Assembly (NCBI RefSeq): GCF_009296025.1
Contig: NZ_CP045178.1
Span: 5,332,001-5,396,000 of the forward strand
DNA from: Streptomyces tsukubensis
GTDB taxonomy: Bacteria; Actinomycetota; Actinomycetes; Streptomycetales; Streptomycetaceae
Direction of reading: 5' to 3'
Length of the DNA: 64,000 bases
Of the stretch, positions 52,523 through 63,570 are shown one piece after another. The notes beneath the pieces are model-generated. The model was not told the DNA's origin. It saw only the letters and a program-made list of their open reading frames with translations, and ran no database searches. Made by a program: the position numbers and the translations under genes. Position 1 is the first letter of the stretch. Each line of letters opens with the position of its first letter.

Positions 52523-53320
52523 GTGGCCGTAGAACGCAACGACAACGGTGGGACGGGGGCCCGGGGCCCCGAGGCCGCGAAGGCTCCCGAGGCTGCCGCG
52601 AAGGCTCCCGCGGCCGCCGCGGATGACAGCGACAGGCCCGCCGGGCACGACGCCGGGCCCCGGCCAGCGGCGGCGGCCGATGACAGCCGGCCCTCGGGGG
52701 ACGGCGACACGCGGCCCGCCGAGGACGGCACCGAACCCGACGCCGTGCCCCGGTCCGATGCCGACACGCGGCCCGCCGAGGACGGCACCGAACCCGACGC
52801 CGTGCCCCGGTCCGATGGGGCGGCCGAGCCCGATGGGGCGGCCGACCCGTCCGGGGCGACCGTCGATCCCGACGCGGGGCTTCCGGAGACGGTGGAGGTG
52901 GTGAGCGCCCCCGGCCCCGACGGCCGGCCCATGCGTGCCACCAGGCGCTTCTCGATGCTCACCAGGGACACGGCGAGGCCGGAGGGCGGCGGCAGGGCGG
53001 CCGGAGCCGACGCGCCCGCACCGGCCCGCCAGTGGCCGATCCTCAGCGTGCTCTCCGCGACAGGGCTCGGTCTGCTGCTCACGGCGTTCGGGCTCTTCCG
53101 TGTCGGCACCATGCTGATCGGGGTCGCGCTGATCGCGGGAGCGGCGATGCGCTGGGTCATGCCGTCCGTCGGCATGCTCGCCGTGCGCTCCCGCTTCACC
53201 GACCTGCTCACGTACGGCGTACTCGGAGTGGTCATCGTGCTGCTCGCGATGATGGTCCAGCCCGACCCCTTGCTGGTGATCCCCTTCGTACAGGACACGC
53301 TGCACTTCACCATCAAATAG
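52523..53320 (+). CDS. DUF3017 membrane protein
   Basis: 265 residues. An acidic, Ala/Pro/Asp-rich disordered N-terminus (about 1-165) contains a perfect 19-residue internal duplication (DTRPAEDGTEPDAVPRSD plus one residue). The C-terminal ~90 residues form three membrane helices (QWPILSVLSATGLGLLLTAF; TMLIGVALIAGAAMRWVM; LTYGVLGVVIVLLAMM), the DUF3017 domain commonly found next to folD in Streptomyces. The GTG at 52523 has GAGGA about 6 nt upstream. Function unknown. Confidence 0.8.
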   Translation: MAVERNDNGGTGARGPEAAKAPEAAAKAPAAAADDSDRPAGHDAGPRPAAAADDSRPSGDGDTRPAEDGTEPDAVPRSDADTRPAEDGTEPDAVPRSDGAAEPDGAADPSGATVDPDAGLPETVEVVSAPGPDGRPMRATRRFSMLTRDTARPEGGGRAAGADAPAPARQWPILSVLSATGLGLLLTAFGLFRVGTMLIGVALIAGAAMRWVMPSVGMLAVRSRFTDLLTYGVLGVVIVLLAMMVQPDPLLVIPFVQDTLHFTIK

Positions 53321-53735
53321 CCGCCCCTTGGCGTGCGTCCGTCCTCGCCTCACACCCCTCGCGCACTCCCGTTCTCCTTCCGCGTACTTCGCGTACGCGT
53401 ACTTCTGTGCGAGGGCGGACGCTTCTCACCTTCGGCCGTGCCCCTTGGTGGCCGTACCGGCGCCCGTAGGGTCCGTGTGCGGGACTCCGTCCGGGCTCTC
53501 GGGCTCCTTTGACGCCGTACCAGGAGTCGATGGGACACTGGACCAGGATCTCGGGGCGTGCGACGGTGCTGCCAAAGGGCCCGAGTGCCCCCGTGCGCCC
53601 CCACCCTGGGAACTGGCATCCTGCCTTGGCGCATCCTTTTGGGTAGTTCAGGACAGATTGCGTCTCGGGGCAGGCCCCGCTGGGTACCACGCGCGGGGGA
53701 CATCAGGCACAAATGGGGGGAATAGGGGGGAAGTA
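53321..53735. other. intergenic region upstream of the XRE/DUF2690 gene
   Basis: It contains a GCGTAC-rich patch (GCGTACTTCGCGTACGCGTAC, 53380-53400) that is partly palindromic, and a TTTGACGCCGTACC near 53508. A long in-frame extension of the next gene through this region lacks a ribosome binding site and is not supported. Confidence 0.35.
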
Positions 53736-55004
53736 ATGCCTCGTTGGAAGGCCCTTCCGGAGGAGCTCGATCCACAGGTAAGGGAATTCGCGAGCCAGGT
53801 GCGCAGGCTCGTCGACCGCAGCGGCCTCAGCATCGCCGCGCTGGCGGACCGTACCGGATACAGCAAGACATCGTGGGAGCGGTATCTGAACGGCCGGCTT
53901 CTCGCGCCGAAGGGCGCGATCGTGGCGCTGGCCGAGGTGACGGGCGCCAACCCCGTCCACCTCACGACGATGTGGGAGCTGGCGGAGCGGGCGTGGAGCC
54001 GCTCCGAGATGCGGCACGACATGACGATGGAGGCGATACGGATCTCCCAGGCGCGTGCCGCTCTGGGAGAGTTCGGGCCCAATTCGCCCAAGGGCGGCGC
54101 GCAGCGGCCGGGCAAGGGTACGGCGCAGCCGGTGCTGGGGGCGCCGGAGCCGCTCGTGCGCCCCATCCCGGCGTCGCCCGCGCGGCCCGCGCCAGAGCCG
54201 CCCGCGCGGCCCGCGCCAGAGCCGCCCGCGCGGCCCGCGCCAGAGCCGCCCGCGCGGCCCGCTCCTGAGCCGCCCGCGCGCCCCGCGCCCGAGCCGCCCG
54301 CGCGCCCCGCCCCGTCGTCTGCCGCAGCGCGGGCGCCCATGGGCTTCGGCGTGCTGAAGCCACCACCGCCACCGGCCTCCGCCACCCCGCGCGACGCCCT
54401 GCCACAGAGCCGGCCGGGGCCGCAAGGACCACAGGGCCCGCAGGGCCCACAGGGGCCACAGGGCCCGCAAGGACCACAAGGTCCGCAGGACGCGCAGGTC
54501 CCCCAGTCGGGCAAGCGGCGGCTCATCATGTTCGCGGCGGGGGTCGTCGGGGTGCTCGTCGTGATCGCCGCAGTGCTGTTCCTGCCGGGGCTCGGCAAGG
54601 AGGACGGCGGAAAGACGGACGCCAAGCCGTCGGTCAGCCCGACACCGAGCGCACGCGACCTGCCCGCGGGGGTGAAGTGCGGCGGCGCGGACTGTACGGG
54701 CAAGGACCCGGAGAACTCCGGCTGCGGCGGCGAACTGGCCAGGACCAGCGGCAGCGTCACGGTCGGCGCGAGCCTCGTGGAGGTCCGCTACAGCAAGACG
54801 TGCGGGGCCGCATGGGCCCGTATCACGCAGGCGGCACCGGGGGACGAGGTCAGGATCACTTCCGGTGGCAGGACCACGGGGGGACAGAAGAGCGAGGTGG
54901 ACCAGGACGCCGACGCCTACACGCCGATGGTGGCGGTGAAGTCGGCCGCGGACGCGCGGGCCTGCGCGACTCTGGCCACGGGGGCGAAGGGGTGCACGCG
55001 GTAG
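53736..55004 (+). CDS. XRE regulator fused to collagen-like linker, membrane helix and DUF2690 domain
   Basis: 422 residues. An N-terminal helix-turn-helix (about 15-75; [23 protein letters not shown]) is followed by a PARPAPEP repeat, a collagen-like GPQ triplet repeat (about 228-250), one membrane helix ([21 protein letters not shown], about 265-285) and an external DUF2690 domain with four to five cysteines (CGGADC, CGGEL, KTCGAAW). This reads as a membrane-bound DNA-binding protein that could pass an outside signal to DNA. The ATG at 53736 has a GGGGGGAAG ribosome binding site; the HTH begins soon after. Confidence 0.85.
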   Translation: MPRWKALPEELDPQVREFASQVRRLVDRSGLSIAALADRTGYSKTSWERYLNGRLLAPKGAIVALAEVTGANPVHLTTMWELAERAWSRSEMRHDMTMEAIRISQARAALGEFGPNSPKGGAQRPGKGTAQPVLGAPEPLVRPIPASPARPAPEPPARPAPEPPARPAPEPPARPAPEPPARPAPEPPARPAPSSAAARAPMGFGVLKPPPPPASATPRDALPQSRPGPQGPQGPQGPQGPQGPQGPQGPQDAQVPQSGKRRLIMFAAGVVGVLVVIAAVLFLPGLGKEDGGKTDAKPSVSPTPSARDLPAGVKCGGADCTGKDPENSGCGGELARTSGSVTVGASLVEVRYSKTCGAAWARITQAAPGDEVRITSGGRTTGGQKSEVDQDADAYTPMVAVKSAADARACATLATGAKGCTR

Positions 55005-55025
55005 CCCCCTGAGACAGCCCCCGAC

Positions 55026-55052
55026 GCGGGCGGTGACGGTGTGACCGCCCGC
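55026..55052 (+). terminator. hairpin after the XRE/DUF2690 gene
   Basis: Nine-bp arms GCGGGCGGT and ACCGCCCGC with a 9-nt loop, 22 bp past the stop codon. Confidence 0.6.
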
Positions 55053-55262
55053 CGCCGTCCGCCGCCGCATCTCCGCATCTCCGCGCGGGGCAGATCCGCA
55101 GGCCCCGTCGCCGCGCCGCACGCATCCGCAGAAACAGTCGCCCCGTGGGGATTGCGGCCCGGGAACCGGGGCACCCGAGAGGTACCCCCCACGGGAGTGG
55201 TCACACCACACCCCCTGACGGCGGCCGGCGCTGCTCCGCGATTCCCGAGCGGCCCCGGCCGT

Positions 55263-55406
55263 CGCCGTTTGTGGCACGGGCGCCGTTCGTGGGCCGGGCA
55301 CAGTTCGTGAGACGGGCGCCGTTCGCAGATCAGGCACGGTTCGTAGGCCGGGCGCCGTTCGTGGATCGGGCACCGTTCGAGGGCCGGGGACCGCCCGAGG
55401 GCCGGG
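55263..55406. repeat. eight exact-length 18-bp repeats upstream of mdh
   Basis: Eight consecutive 18-bp units with consensus C(G/A)CCGTTCGTGG(G/A)(C/T)CGGG, all the same length with substitutions only. They start 340 bp before the mdh ATG. They do not lie in a frame with a credible start. Confidence 0.85.
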
Positions 55407-55507
55407 TGCGGGCAGGCCGAGGACCGGTCGTGCGGCCCGTTGTGGGCCGGGCCACAGAGGTCGCGCGCCGGGGTACCTCCGGGGCGCGATAGCCTGACCG
55501 CTGGATC

Positions 55508-56592
<1,085 letters not shown>

Positions 56593-56614
56593 TCCGGCCC
56601 CGCGGCGCGGCCTG

Positions 56615-56658
56615 AAGGCGCGGCACCCACTGTCACGGGACGGTGCGTGCCGCGCCTT
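56615..56658 (+). terminator. mdh terminator
   Basis: Perfect 12-bp arms AAGGCGCGGCAC and GTGCCGCGCCTT, with more pairing inside, followed by TCTCGTT. It begins 22 bp after the mdh stop. Confidence 0.85.
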
Positions 56659-56672
56659 TCTCGTTCCCCACT

Positions 56673-56775
56673 CGCCGGAACGCCGGAACGCCGGAACGCC
56701 GGAACGCCGGAACCTCGGCCGCTCGACGCTCGACGCTCGACGCTCGACGCTCGACGCTCGACGCTCGGCGCTCGG
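56673..56775. repeat. two adjacent microsatellites: (CGCCGGAA)5 and (GCTCGAC)6
   Basis: Five perfect 8-bp units (56673-56712) are followed after 8 bp by six perfect 7-bp units (56721-56762) and two variant units ending about 56775. They sit between the mdh terminator and the betaine aldehyde dehydrogenase promoter region. Confidence 0.92.
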
Positions 56776-57011
56776 CCTTCCGCTCTTCGGCCTCCTTGAC
56801 TGTGAGTGCCCCGCTTTCGTCGGGAAAGCTCTGGAATACGTTCACAAAACGGCAGATCCTGGTAGCGATACGACCGAACAGAGCGACAAAGTGACAAGCG
56901 GCACTCCGGCACGTGGTCATGCATGCTTTCCAGCCAGCGGGGCAGGTCCACCCGGTCGCACGCTGTCTCTCCGGTGCGGCCCATCTGGACAGAACGGAAG
57001 GCAGACACGAC

Positions 57012-58514
57012 GTGGCGGCAGAGAAGACCATTCATGTGGGCGGGGAATGGCGGGATGCCGTTTCCGGGGACACGCGGGAGATCCTTGACCCCGCTGACGC
57101 CAAGCCGTTCACCGTCGTCGCCGAGGGCGGCGTCGAGGACGCGGACGCGGCGATAGCCGCCGCCCGGGAGGCGTTCGACCACGGTGACTGGCCCTCGACC
57201 CCCGTCGCCGAGCGGGCCGGGCTGCTGCGCGAGGTCGCGGAACTGCTGCGCAGGGACCGCGAGAAGCTGGGTCTGCTGGAGAGCCGTGACGCGGGCAAGA
57301 CCGTCGAGGAGGGCCGCGTCGATGTCGACTGTGTGGCCGACGCCTTCCGCTACTTCGCCGACCTCGTCGCCGGTGAGAGCGCGGGCCGGGTCGTCGACGC
57401 GGGTACGGACACGGTGCACAGTGTCGTCGCGTACGAACCCGTCGGCGTCTGTGCGCTGATCACCCCCTGGAACTATCCGCTTCTGCAAGCGAGTTGGAAG
57501 ATTGCCCCGGCGCTCGCCGCGGGCAATACTTTTGTGCTGAAGCCCAGCGAGATCACCCCCCTCACCACCGTCGCCCTGATGGAACTGCTGGTGGAGGCGG
57601 GCCTGCCCGCCGGTGTCGCCAACCTGGTGACGGGCCCGGGGCACTCCGTCGGCGCCCGTTTCGCCGACCACCCCGACGTGGACCTCGTCTCGTTCACCGG
57701 CGGTCTCGCCAGTGGGACCAAGGTGGCGCGCGCGGCGGCCGAGGGCGTGAAGAAGGTCGCCCTGGAACTCGGCGGCAAGAACCCGAACGTGGTCTTCGCC
57801 GACGCGTGTCTGACCGAGGAAGGGTTCGACACCGCGGTCGACCAGGCGCTGAACGCGGCCTTCATCCACAGTGGCCAGGTCTGTTCGGCCGGCTCGCGCC
57901 TCATCATCGAGGAGTCCCTGCGGGAACGGTTCGTCGCCGAACTGTCCCGCCGCGCCGAGAGGATCAGGCTCGGCCGAGGCACCGAGGACGGTGTCGAGTG
58001 CGGCCCCCTCGTCTCGCAGGCCCAACTCGACAAGACCGAGGGCTATGTGGCCTCCGCCCGCGCCGAGGGCGCCGTCGTACGGACCGGGGGACGCAGGCCT
58101 GAGCCCTCCGAAGTACGCCCGGCGGACGGGTACTTCTACGAGCCGACCGTCCTCGACGGCTGCGACCGCACCATGCGCGTCGTACGCGAGGAGGTCTTCG
58201 GGCCCGTCCTGACGGTGGAGACCTTCAGGACCGAGGACGAGGCCGTCGAACTGGCCAACGACACGGAGTACGGTCTCGCCGGAGGCGTGTGGAGCTCCGA
58301 CGCGGGCCGCGCCCGCCGGGTCGCCCGCAGGCTGCGCCACGGCACCGTATGGATCAACGACTTCCACCCCTATCTGCCGCAGGCGGAATGGGGTGGCTTC
58401 GGCAAGTCCGGGGTGGGGCGCGAACTGGGCCCCGCGGGACTCGCCGAGTACCGAGAAGCCAAGCACATTTATCAGAACCTCGAACCGCGTCCCGTGCGCT
58501 GGTTCGCCGGCTGA
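57012..58514 (+). CDS. betB: betaine aldehyde dehydrogenase
   Basis: 500 residues, aldehyde dehydrogenase fold with TPWNYPLLQ, Glu252 in LELGGKN and nucleophile Cys291 in HSGQVCSAG. The ending (WGGFGKSGVGRELGPAGL, then HIYQNL) is typical of betaine aldehyde dehydrogenases. It oxidises betaine aldehyde to the osmoprotectant glycine betaine. The next gene makes the aldehyde and the genes after that import betaine or choline. The GTG at 57012 gives family length; GGAAGG lies about 12 nt upstream, a little far. A T-tailed terminator follows, so it can be expressed apart from the downstream operon. Confidence 0.9.
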   Translation: MAAEKTIHVGGEWRDAVSGDTREILDPADAKPFTVVAEGGVEDADAAIAAAREAFDHGDWPSTPVAERAGLLREVAELLRRDREKLGLLESRDAGKTVEEGRVDVDCVADAFRYFADLVAGESAGRVVDAGTDTVHSVVAYEPVGVCALITPWNYPLLQASWKIAPALAAGNTFVLKPSEITPLTTVALMELLVEAGLPAGVANLVTGPGHSVGARFADHPDVDLVSFTGGLASGTKVARAAAEGVKKVALELGGKNPNVVFADACLTEEGFDTAVDQALNAAFIHSGQVCSAGSRLIIEESLRERFVAELSRRAERIRLGRGTEDGVECGPLVSQAQLDKTEGYVASARAEGAVVRTGGRRPEPSEVRPADGYFYEPTVLDGCDRTMRVVREEVFGPVLTVETFRTEDEAVELANDTEYGLAGGVWSSDAGRARRVARRLRHGTVWINDFHPYLPQAEWGGFGKSGVGRELGPAGLAEYREAKHIYQNLEPRPVRWFAG

Positions 58515-58525
58515 CGTCTCACCGC

Positions 58526-58559
58526 GCCGCGGCCCGACCGAGGGCCGCGGCCCGTTTTT
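58526..58559 (+). terminator. intrinsic terminator after betB
   Basis: Perfect 10-bp arms (58526-58535 with 58542-58551, 6-nt loop) followed by CCGTTTTTC, one of the few hairpins in the window with a clear T-tract. Confidence 0.88.
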
Positions 58560-58802
58560 CCTTGCCGCGCGGCCCGCCGAGACCGGTAGCAAGACCCCGG
58601 CCCCGCGCCCAGCACGCGCCACTCGCGCGTCCACCACGCGCGGCTCCCGCCCACCACTCGCGCGGCGCGCGTCTCTTGCGCGCGGAACCTCGCGATGGCA
58701 GTACGCGCGACGCGACGGCGGTACGCGCAGAGGCAGTACTCGCAGTGGCGGTGCCACGCAAGTGACAGAGCCACGCAGCAGCAGTAGAGGAGCGAAAAGC
58801 CC

Positions 58803-60383
58803 ATGTCCCAGGACTCCAAGGACTCCGACACCACCTCCGACACCCCCCTCGGTACCACCACCTACGACTATGTCGTCGTCGGAGGTGGCACGGCGGGGTC
58901 CGTCATCGCCTCACGGCTGACCGAGGACCCGCGGCTCCGCGTCGCCGTCATCGAGGGCGGACCCACCGACATCGACCGCCCCGACGTGCTCACCCTGCGC
59001 CGCTGGATGGGGCTGCTCGGAGGCGACCTCGACTACGACTACCCGACGACCGAGCAGCCGCGCGGCAACTCCTACATCCGCCACAGCCGGGCCAGGGTGC
59101 TCGGCGGCTGCTCGTCGCACAACACGCTGATCGCGTTCAAGCCGCTGCCCGGCGACTGGGACGAGTGGGCCGAGCGGGGCGCCGAGGGCTGGGGCGCGGC
59201 GGACATGGGGCCGTACTTCGACCGGCTGCGCAACAACATCGTTCCCGTGGACGAGAAGGACCGCAACGCCATCGCCCGCGACTTCGTGGAGGCGGCGCGG
59301 AGCGCGGCGGGCGTGCCACGGGTCGAGAGTTTCAACAAGGAGCCGTTCAAGGACGGCGTCGGCTTCTTCGACCTGGCGTACCACCCGGAGAACAACAAGC
59401 GCTCCTCGGCCTCCGTCGCCTACCTGCACCCCTTCCTCGACCGGCCCAACCTCCACATCATGCTGGAGACCTGGGCCCACAAGCTGGAGTTCGAGGGCGC
59501 CAGGGCCACCGGTGTACGGGTCCGCACCAAGGACGGCGAGGAGATCACCGTCAACGCCCGTCAGGAGGTGCTGGTCTGCGCCGGCGCCGTGGACTCCCCG
59601 CGGCTGCTGCTGCACTCGGGGATCGGGCCACGCGCCGACCTTGAGGCGCTGGGCATCCCCGTCGTGCGTGATCTGCCCGGCGTCGGCGAGAACCTGCTCG
59701 ACCACCCGGAGTCCGTCATCGTCTGGGAGACGAACGGGCCGATACCCGAGAACTCCGCGATGGACTCCGACGCGGGTCTCTTCGTGCGGCGGGACCCGGA
59801 GTCAGAGGGGCCGGACCTGATGTTCCACTTCTACCAGATCCCCTTCACCGACAACCCCGAGCGGCTGGGCTACGAGAGGCCCGAGCACGGCGTGTCGATG
59901 ACGCCCAACATCCCCAAGGCGCGCAGCCGGGGGCGGCTCTACCTGACCAGCGCCGACCCCGAGGTGAAGCCGGCTCTGGACTTCCGCTACTTCACCGACG
60001 AGGACGACTACGACGGCCGCACCCTCGTGGACGGCATCAAGCTCGCGCGTGAGATCGCCGCGACCGAGCCGCTCGCGGGCTGGCTCAGGCGCGAGGTCTG
60101 CCCCGGCCCCGAGGTGACCGGGGACGACGAGCTGAGCGAGTACGCGCGGCGCGTCGCCCACACCGTCTACCACCCCGCCGGAACCTGCCGAATGGGTGAT
60201 TCCGGTGATGAACTTGCCGTAGTGGACCCGCGGTTGAGAATCCGCGGCCTGGACGGAATCCGTATCGCGGACGCGTCGGTCTTTCCGACGATGCCCACCG
60301 TGAATCCGATGATCGGAGTGCTCATGGTCGGGGAGAAGTGTGCCGAGATGCTGGGTAGCGAGACGCCGGGTGGTGACGCGTGA
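58803..60383 (+). CDS. GMC flavoprotein, choline oxidase-type (choline to betaine aldehyde/betaine)
   Basis: 526 residues. The FAD-binding [16 protein letters not shown] is at about 23-38. The segment [13 protein letters not shown] places His106 where choline oxidase of Arthrobacter carries the histidine that binds FAD covalently. The active-site His457 ([11 protein letters not shown]) and Asn501 (PTVNPMIG) match the catalytic pair of that enzyme. By sequence it is closer to the oxidase than to membrane-linked BetA dehydrogenases. Its stop overlaps the start of the ABC transporter ATPase gene, so choline oxidation and uptake share an operon. The substrate is inferred from motifs and context. 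Confidence 0.85.
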   Translation: MSQDSKDSDTTSDTPLGTTTYDYVVVGGGTAGSVIASRLTEDPRLRVAVIEGGPTDIDRPDVLTLRRWMGLLGGDLDYDYPTTEQPRGNSYIRHSRARVLGGCSSHNTLIAFKPLPGDWDEWAERGAEGWGAADMGPYFDRLRNNIVPVDEKDRNAIARDFVEAARSAAGVPRVESFNKEPFKDGVGFFDLAYHPENNKRSSASVAYLHPFLDRPNLHIMLETWAHKLEFEGARATGVRVRTKDGEEITVNARQEVLVCAGAVDSPRLLLHSGIGPRADLEALGIPVVRDLPGVGENLLDHPESVIVWETNGPIPENSAMDSDAGLFVRRDPESEGPDLMFHFYQIPFTDNPERLGYERPEHGVSMTPNIPKARSRGRLYLTSADPEVKPALDFRYFTDEDDYDGRTLVDGIKLAREIAATEPLAGWLRREVCPGPEVTGDDELSEYARRVAHTVYHPAGTCRMGDSGDELAVVDPRLRIRGLDGIRIADASVFPTMPTVNPMIGVLMVGEKCAEMLGSETPGGDA

Positions 60384-61591
60384 TGGGTACAGCGCCGAAG
60401 GTGGCCGAGGCCGGGGCGGGCGCCGGTCAGGAGCCGCAGAACCCCGTGTTCGCCGTACGTGACCTCTGGAAGGTCTTCGGGCCGCGCGCCGAACGCGTGC
60501 CCGCCGACCCGGAGCTGGCCGCGCTCGACCCGGTGTCGCTGCGTGAGCGCACCGGGTGCACGGCGGCCGTCTCCGATGTCTCCTTCGACGTCGCCAAGGG
60601 TGAGGTCTTCGTTGTCATGGGCCTGTCCGGGTCCGGCAAGTCCACCCTCGTACGCTGTCTGACCAGGCTCATCGAGCCGACCTCTGGTTCCATCGAGATC
60701 GACGGCGAGGACGTCCGCGGTATGGACCGGGGCAGGCTGCGCGAGCTGCGCAGGCACCGCGCCGCGATGGTCTTCCAGCACTTCGGCCTGTTGCCGCACC
60801 GCTCCGTCCTCGACAACGTCGCCTACGGCCTTGAGGTCCAGGGCATGGGCCGCGCCGAGCGCCGCGCGAAGGCCACCGAGGTCGTCGCCAAGGTCGGGCT
60901 CGAAGGGCTGGAGAACCGCCGCCCCGGCCAGCTCTCCGGAGGCCAGCAGCAGCGCGTCGGCCTGGCCCGCGCACTCGCCGTCGACCCGGAAGTCCTCCTC
61001 TTCGACGAGCCCTTCAGCGCCCTCGACCCGCTGATCAGGCGCGACATGCAGGAAGAAGTCGTCAGGCTGCACCACGACGAGGGCCGCACGATGGTCTTCA
61101 TCACCCACGACCTCAGCGAGGCGCTCCGCATCGGCGACCGCATCGCGCTGATGCGGGACGGCCGGGTCGTGCAGCTCGGCACGCCCGAGGAGATCGTCGG
61201 CTCGCCGGCGGACGAGTACGTCAGGGACTTCGTACGGGACGTACCGCGCGAGCAGGTCATCACCGTGCGTACGGCGATGCGTCCACCGGCGGCGGGGGAG
61301 GACGGCATCGGCCCCGCGCTCGCCCCGAACGCCACCGTCTCCGAGGCCATCGAGGCCGTCGCACGATCCGGTGCGAGCGGCGCCCGCGTCATGTCGGACG
61401 GCAGGCTGCTCGGCGTCGTCGACCACGAGCGGCTGCTCGGGGTCGTCGCGGGCACCGTCGCCGCGCACGACCCGGCCGCCACGGCCACGCACGGCCGGGC
61501 CGCGCACGACCGGGCCGAGGACGCGGGGCGCGCCCCCACCGCCTCGGACAAGGGGCGCGCCCCCGAGGCAAACGGCGGGGCGGTCGTCTGA
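60383..61591 (+). CDS. glycine betaine/choline ABC transporter ATP-binding protein
   Basis: 402 residues. The ATPase has Walker [11 protein letters not shown]-loop [13 protein letters not shown], signature [15 protein letters not shown] and Walker [15 protein letters not shown]. An N-terminal extension before the core ([16 protein letters not shown]) is typical of ProV/OpuAA transporters, as is a C-terminal CBS-like region ([34 protein letters not shown]). The last ~45 residues are Ala/Arg/Asp-rich. The start is the ATG in TGATG, overlapping the previous stop by one base; a GTG three bases earlier is also possible. Confidence 0.92.
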   Translation: MGTAPKVAEAGAGAGQEPQNPVFAVRDLWKVFGPRAERVPADPELAALDPVSLRERTGCTAAVSDVSFDVAKGEVFVVMGLSGSGKSTLVRCLTRLIEPTSGSIEIDGEDVRGMDRGRLRELRRHRAAMVFQHFGLLPHRSVLDNVAYGLEVQGMGRAERRAKATEVVAKVGLEGLENRRPGQLSGGQQQRVGLARALAVDPEVLLFDEPFSALDPLIRRDMQEEVVRLHHDEGRTMVFITHDLSEALRIGDRIALMRDGRVVQLGTPEEIVGSPADEYVRDFVRDVPREQVITVRTAMRPPAAGEDGIGPALAPNATVSEAIEAVARSGASGARVMSDGRLLGVVDHERLLGVVAGTVAAHDPAATATHGRAAHDRAEDAGRAPTASDKGRAPEANGGAVV

Positions 61592-63570
61592 TGGCCGTCA
61601 CCACCGCGCGTACCGCCCCCGCGGGGGCGGGGACCGGGGGCAGGGGCGCGGCGCTGCTGCGCAACCGCTCCCTGGGCAAGCTCGTCGTGCTGGCCGTCGT
61701 CGCGGCCGTACTCGTCCCGGTGGCGCACGCCAACTGGGCGAGCGGCAGCTGGCCCCACGACCTCACCGTCAACCTGACCGAGCCGCTGGGCAAGGTCAGC
61801 GACTGGATCATCGACAACCGCGACAGCCACTGGCTGTTCACGTACTTCTTCGGCTACATCAGCAATGCCGTGGTGCTCTCCGTACGCGGGGTCTACCTGC
61901 TGTTCCTCGCGGCGGGCTGGGCCGGTGTGACGGCCGCCGCCGGGCTCATCGCCTGGCGCGTCGCCGGGGTGCGGCTCGCCGTCACCACCGCCGTGGCCTT
62001 CCTCGTCTGCGGCTTCCTCGGCATGTGGGTGCCGACCATGCAGACCCTCGCGCTGATGGTCGTCGCCGTCCTCGCCTCCGTGATCGTCGGCGGCCTGCTC
62101 GGTCTCGCGGGCGGGCTCTCCGAGCGCACCCACAGGGCGCTGCGGCCGGTGCTCGACACCATGCAGGTGCTGCCCGCCTTCGCGTATCTGCTGCCCGTCG
62201 TACTCGTCTTCGGCATCGGGGTGCCCGCGGCCGTCCTCGCCACCGTCATCTACGCGGCTCCGCCCATGGCCAGGCTCACCGCGCTCGGGCTGCGGGACGC
62301 GGACGGCGGCGTCATGGAGGCCGTCACCTCGCTGGGCGCCACCGCACGGCAGCGGCTGACCACGGCCAGGCTGCCGCTGGCCCGCAAACAGCTCCTCCTC
62401 GGCCTCAACCAGACGATCATGATGGCTCTCTCGATGGCCGTCATCGCCTCGGTGATCGGAGCGGGCGGCCTCGGCGACCGCGTCTACCAGGCGCTGGCCT
62501 CCGTCGACGTCGGCGCGGCCCTCGCGGCGGGCATCCCCATCGTGCTGCTCGCCGTCGTCCTGGACCGTACGACCGCAGCCGCGGGTGAACGGATCGGCGC
62601 GGGGCACCACGAGACGTCCCCGCTGCGTGGCGCGCGCGGCTGGGGTCTCGCCGCCGTCCTCACGGTCGCCGTCGCGCTCGCCGTTCGCGCGGCGGGCCGC
62701 CTCGACTGGCCGGAGAGCTGGACCGTCACCATCGCGACGACCGTCAACGACGCCGTCGACTGGATGACCGACCACCTCTACTCCGGCATCCCCGTGATCG
62801 GCGGCACCGCCGACTGGGCGGCGCACTTCACCACCTGGATACTCGACCCCGTACGCGACGGCCTCCAATGGCTGCCGTGGTGGTCGCTGCTGCTGATCGT
62901 CGCCGCGCTCGCCTGGCTCATCGGCACCTGGCGCACCGCGCTCACCGCCGTACTCGCCATGGCCGCCATCGGTGTGCTGGGCAGGTGGAGCACGTCACTC
63001 GACACGCTGTCCCAGGTGCTCGCCGCCGTGGCCGTCACCCTTGTCGTCGGCTTCGCCGTCGGTATCGGCGCCGCGCGCAGTGAACGCGTCGACCGCATGC
63101 TGCGGCCCGTGCTCGACGTCTTCCAGACCATGCCGCAGTTCGTCTATCTGATTCCCGTCGTCGCGCTCTTCGGCGTCGGCCGGGCGCCCGCCGTGGCCGC
63201 CGCGGTGATCTACGCGCTGCCGGCCGTCGTACGGATCACCGCGCAGGGCGTACGCGGGGTGAACCCGGCGGCGCTGGAGTCCGCGCGCTCCCTCGGCGCC
63301 ACCACAGGGCAGCAACTGCGCCAGGTCCAGTTGCCCTTGGCGCGGCCCGCGCTGCTCCTCGCCGTCAACCAGGGCGTCGTCCTGGTCCTCGCCGTCGTCA
63401 TCATCGGCGGCCTCGTCGGCGGCGGCGCGCTCGGCTACGACGTGGTCTACGGCCTCGCCCAGGGCGACTTCGCGACCGGTCTGGTGGCCGGAGTCGCGAT
63501 CGTCTGCCTGGGACTGATGCTGGACCGGGTCACACAGCCGACGACACGCAGCGGACGGAAGGGCGCCTGA
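61591..63570 (+). CDS. fused double-domain permease of the glycine betaine/choline ABC transporter
   Basis: 659 residues made of two homologous permease halves. Each half carries the ProW-type transport domain with its EAA-loop: GVMEAVTSLGATARQRLTTARLPLA in the first half, and AALESARSLGATTGQQLRQVQLPLA in the second. Each half also repeats RPVLDTMQVLPAFAYLLPVV or RPVLDVFQTMPQFVYLIPVV. Usual transporters use two separate or identical permease chains; here both are in one polypeptide. It starts in a one-base TGATG overlap with the ATPase gene. Confidence 0.9.
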   Translation: MAVTTARTAPAGAGTGGRGAALLRNRSLGKLVVLAVVAAVLVPVAHANWASGSWPHDLTVNLTEPLGKVSDWIIDNRDSHWLFTYFFGYISNAVVLSVRGVYLLFLAAGWAGVTAAAGLIAWRVAGVRLAVTTAVAFLVCGFLGMWVPTMQTLALMVVAVLASVIVGGLLGLAGGLSERTHRALRPVLDTMQVLPAFAYLLPVVLVFGIGVPAAVLATVIYAAPPMARLTALGLRDADGGVMEAVTSLGATARQRLTTARLPLARKQLLLGLNQTIMMALSMAVIASVIGAGGLGDRVYQALASVDVGAALAAGIPIVLLAVVLDRTTAAAGERIGAGHHETSPLRGARGWGLAAVLTVAVALAVRAAGRLDWPESWTVTIATTVNDAVDWMTDHLYSGIPVIGGTADWAAHFTTWILDPVRDGLQWLPWWSLLLIVAALAWLIGTWRTALTAVLAMAAIGVLGRWSTSLDTLSQVLAAVAVTLVVGFAVGIGAARSERVDRMLRPVLDVFQTMPQFVYLIPVVALFGVGRAPAVAAAVIYALPAVVRITAQGVRGVNPAALESARSLGATTGQQLRQVQLPLARPALLLAVNQGVVLVLAVVIIGGLVGGGALGYDVVYGLAQGDFATGLVAGVAIVCLGLMLDRVTQPTTRSGRKGA

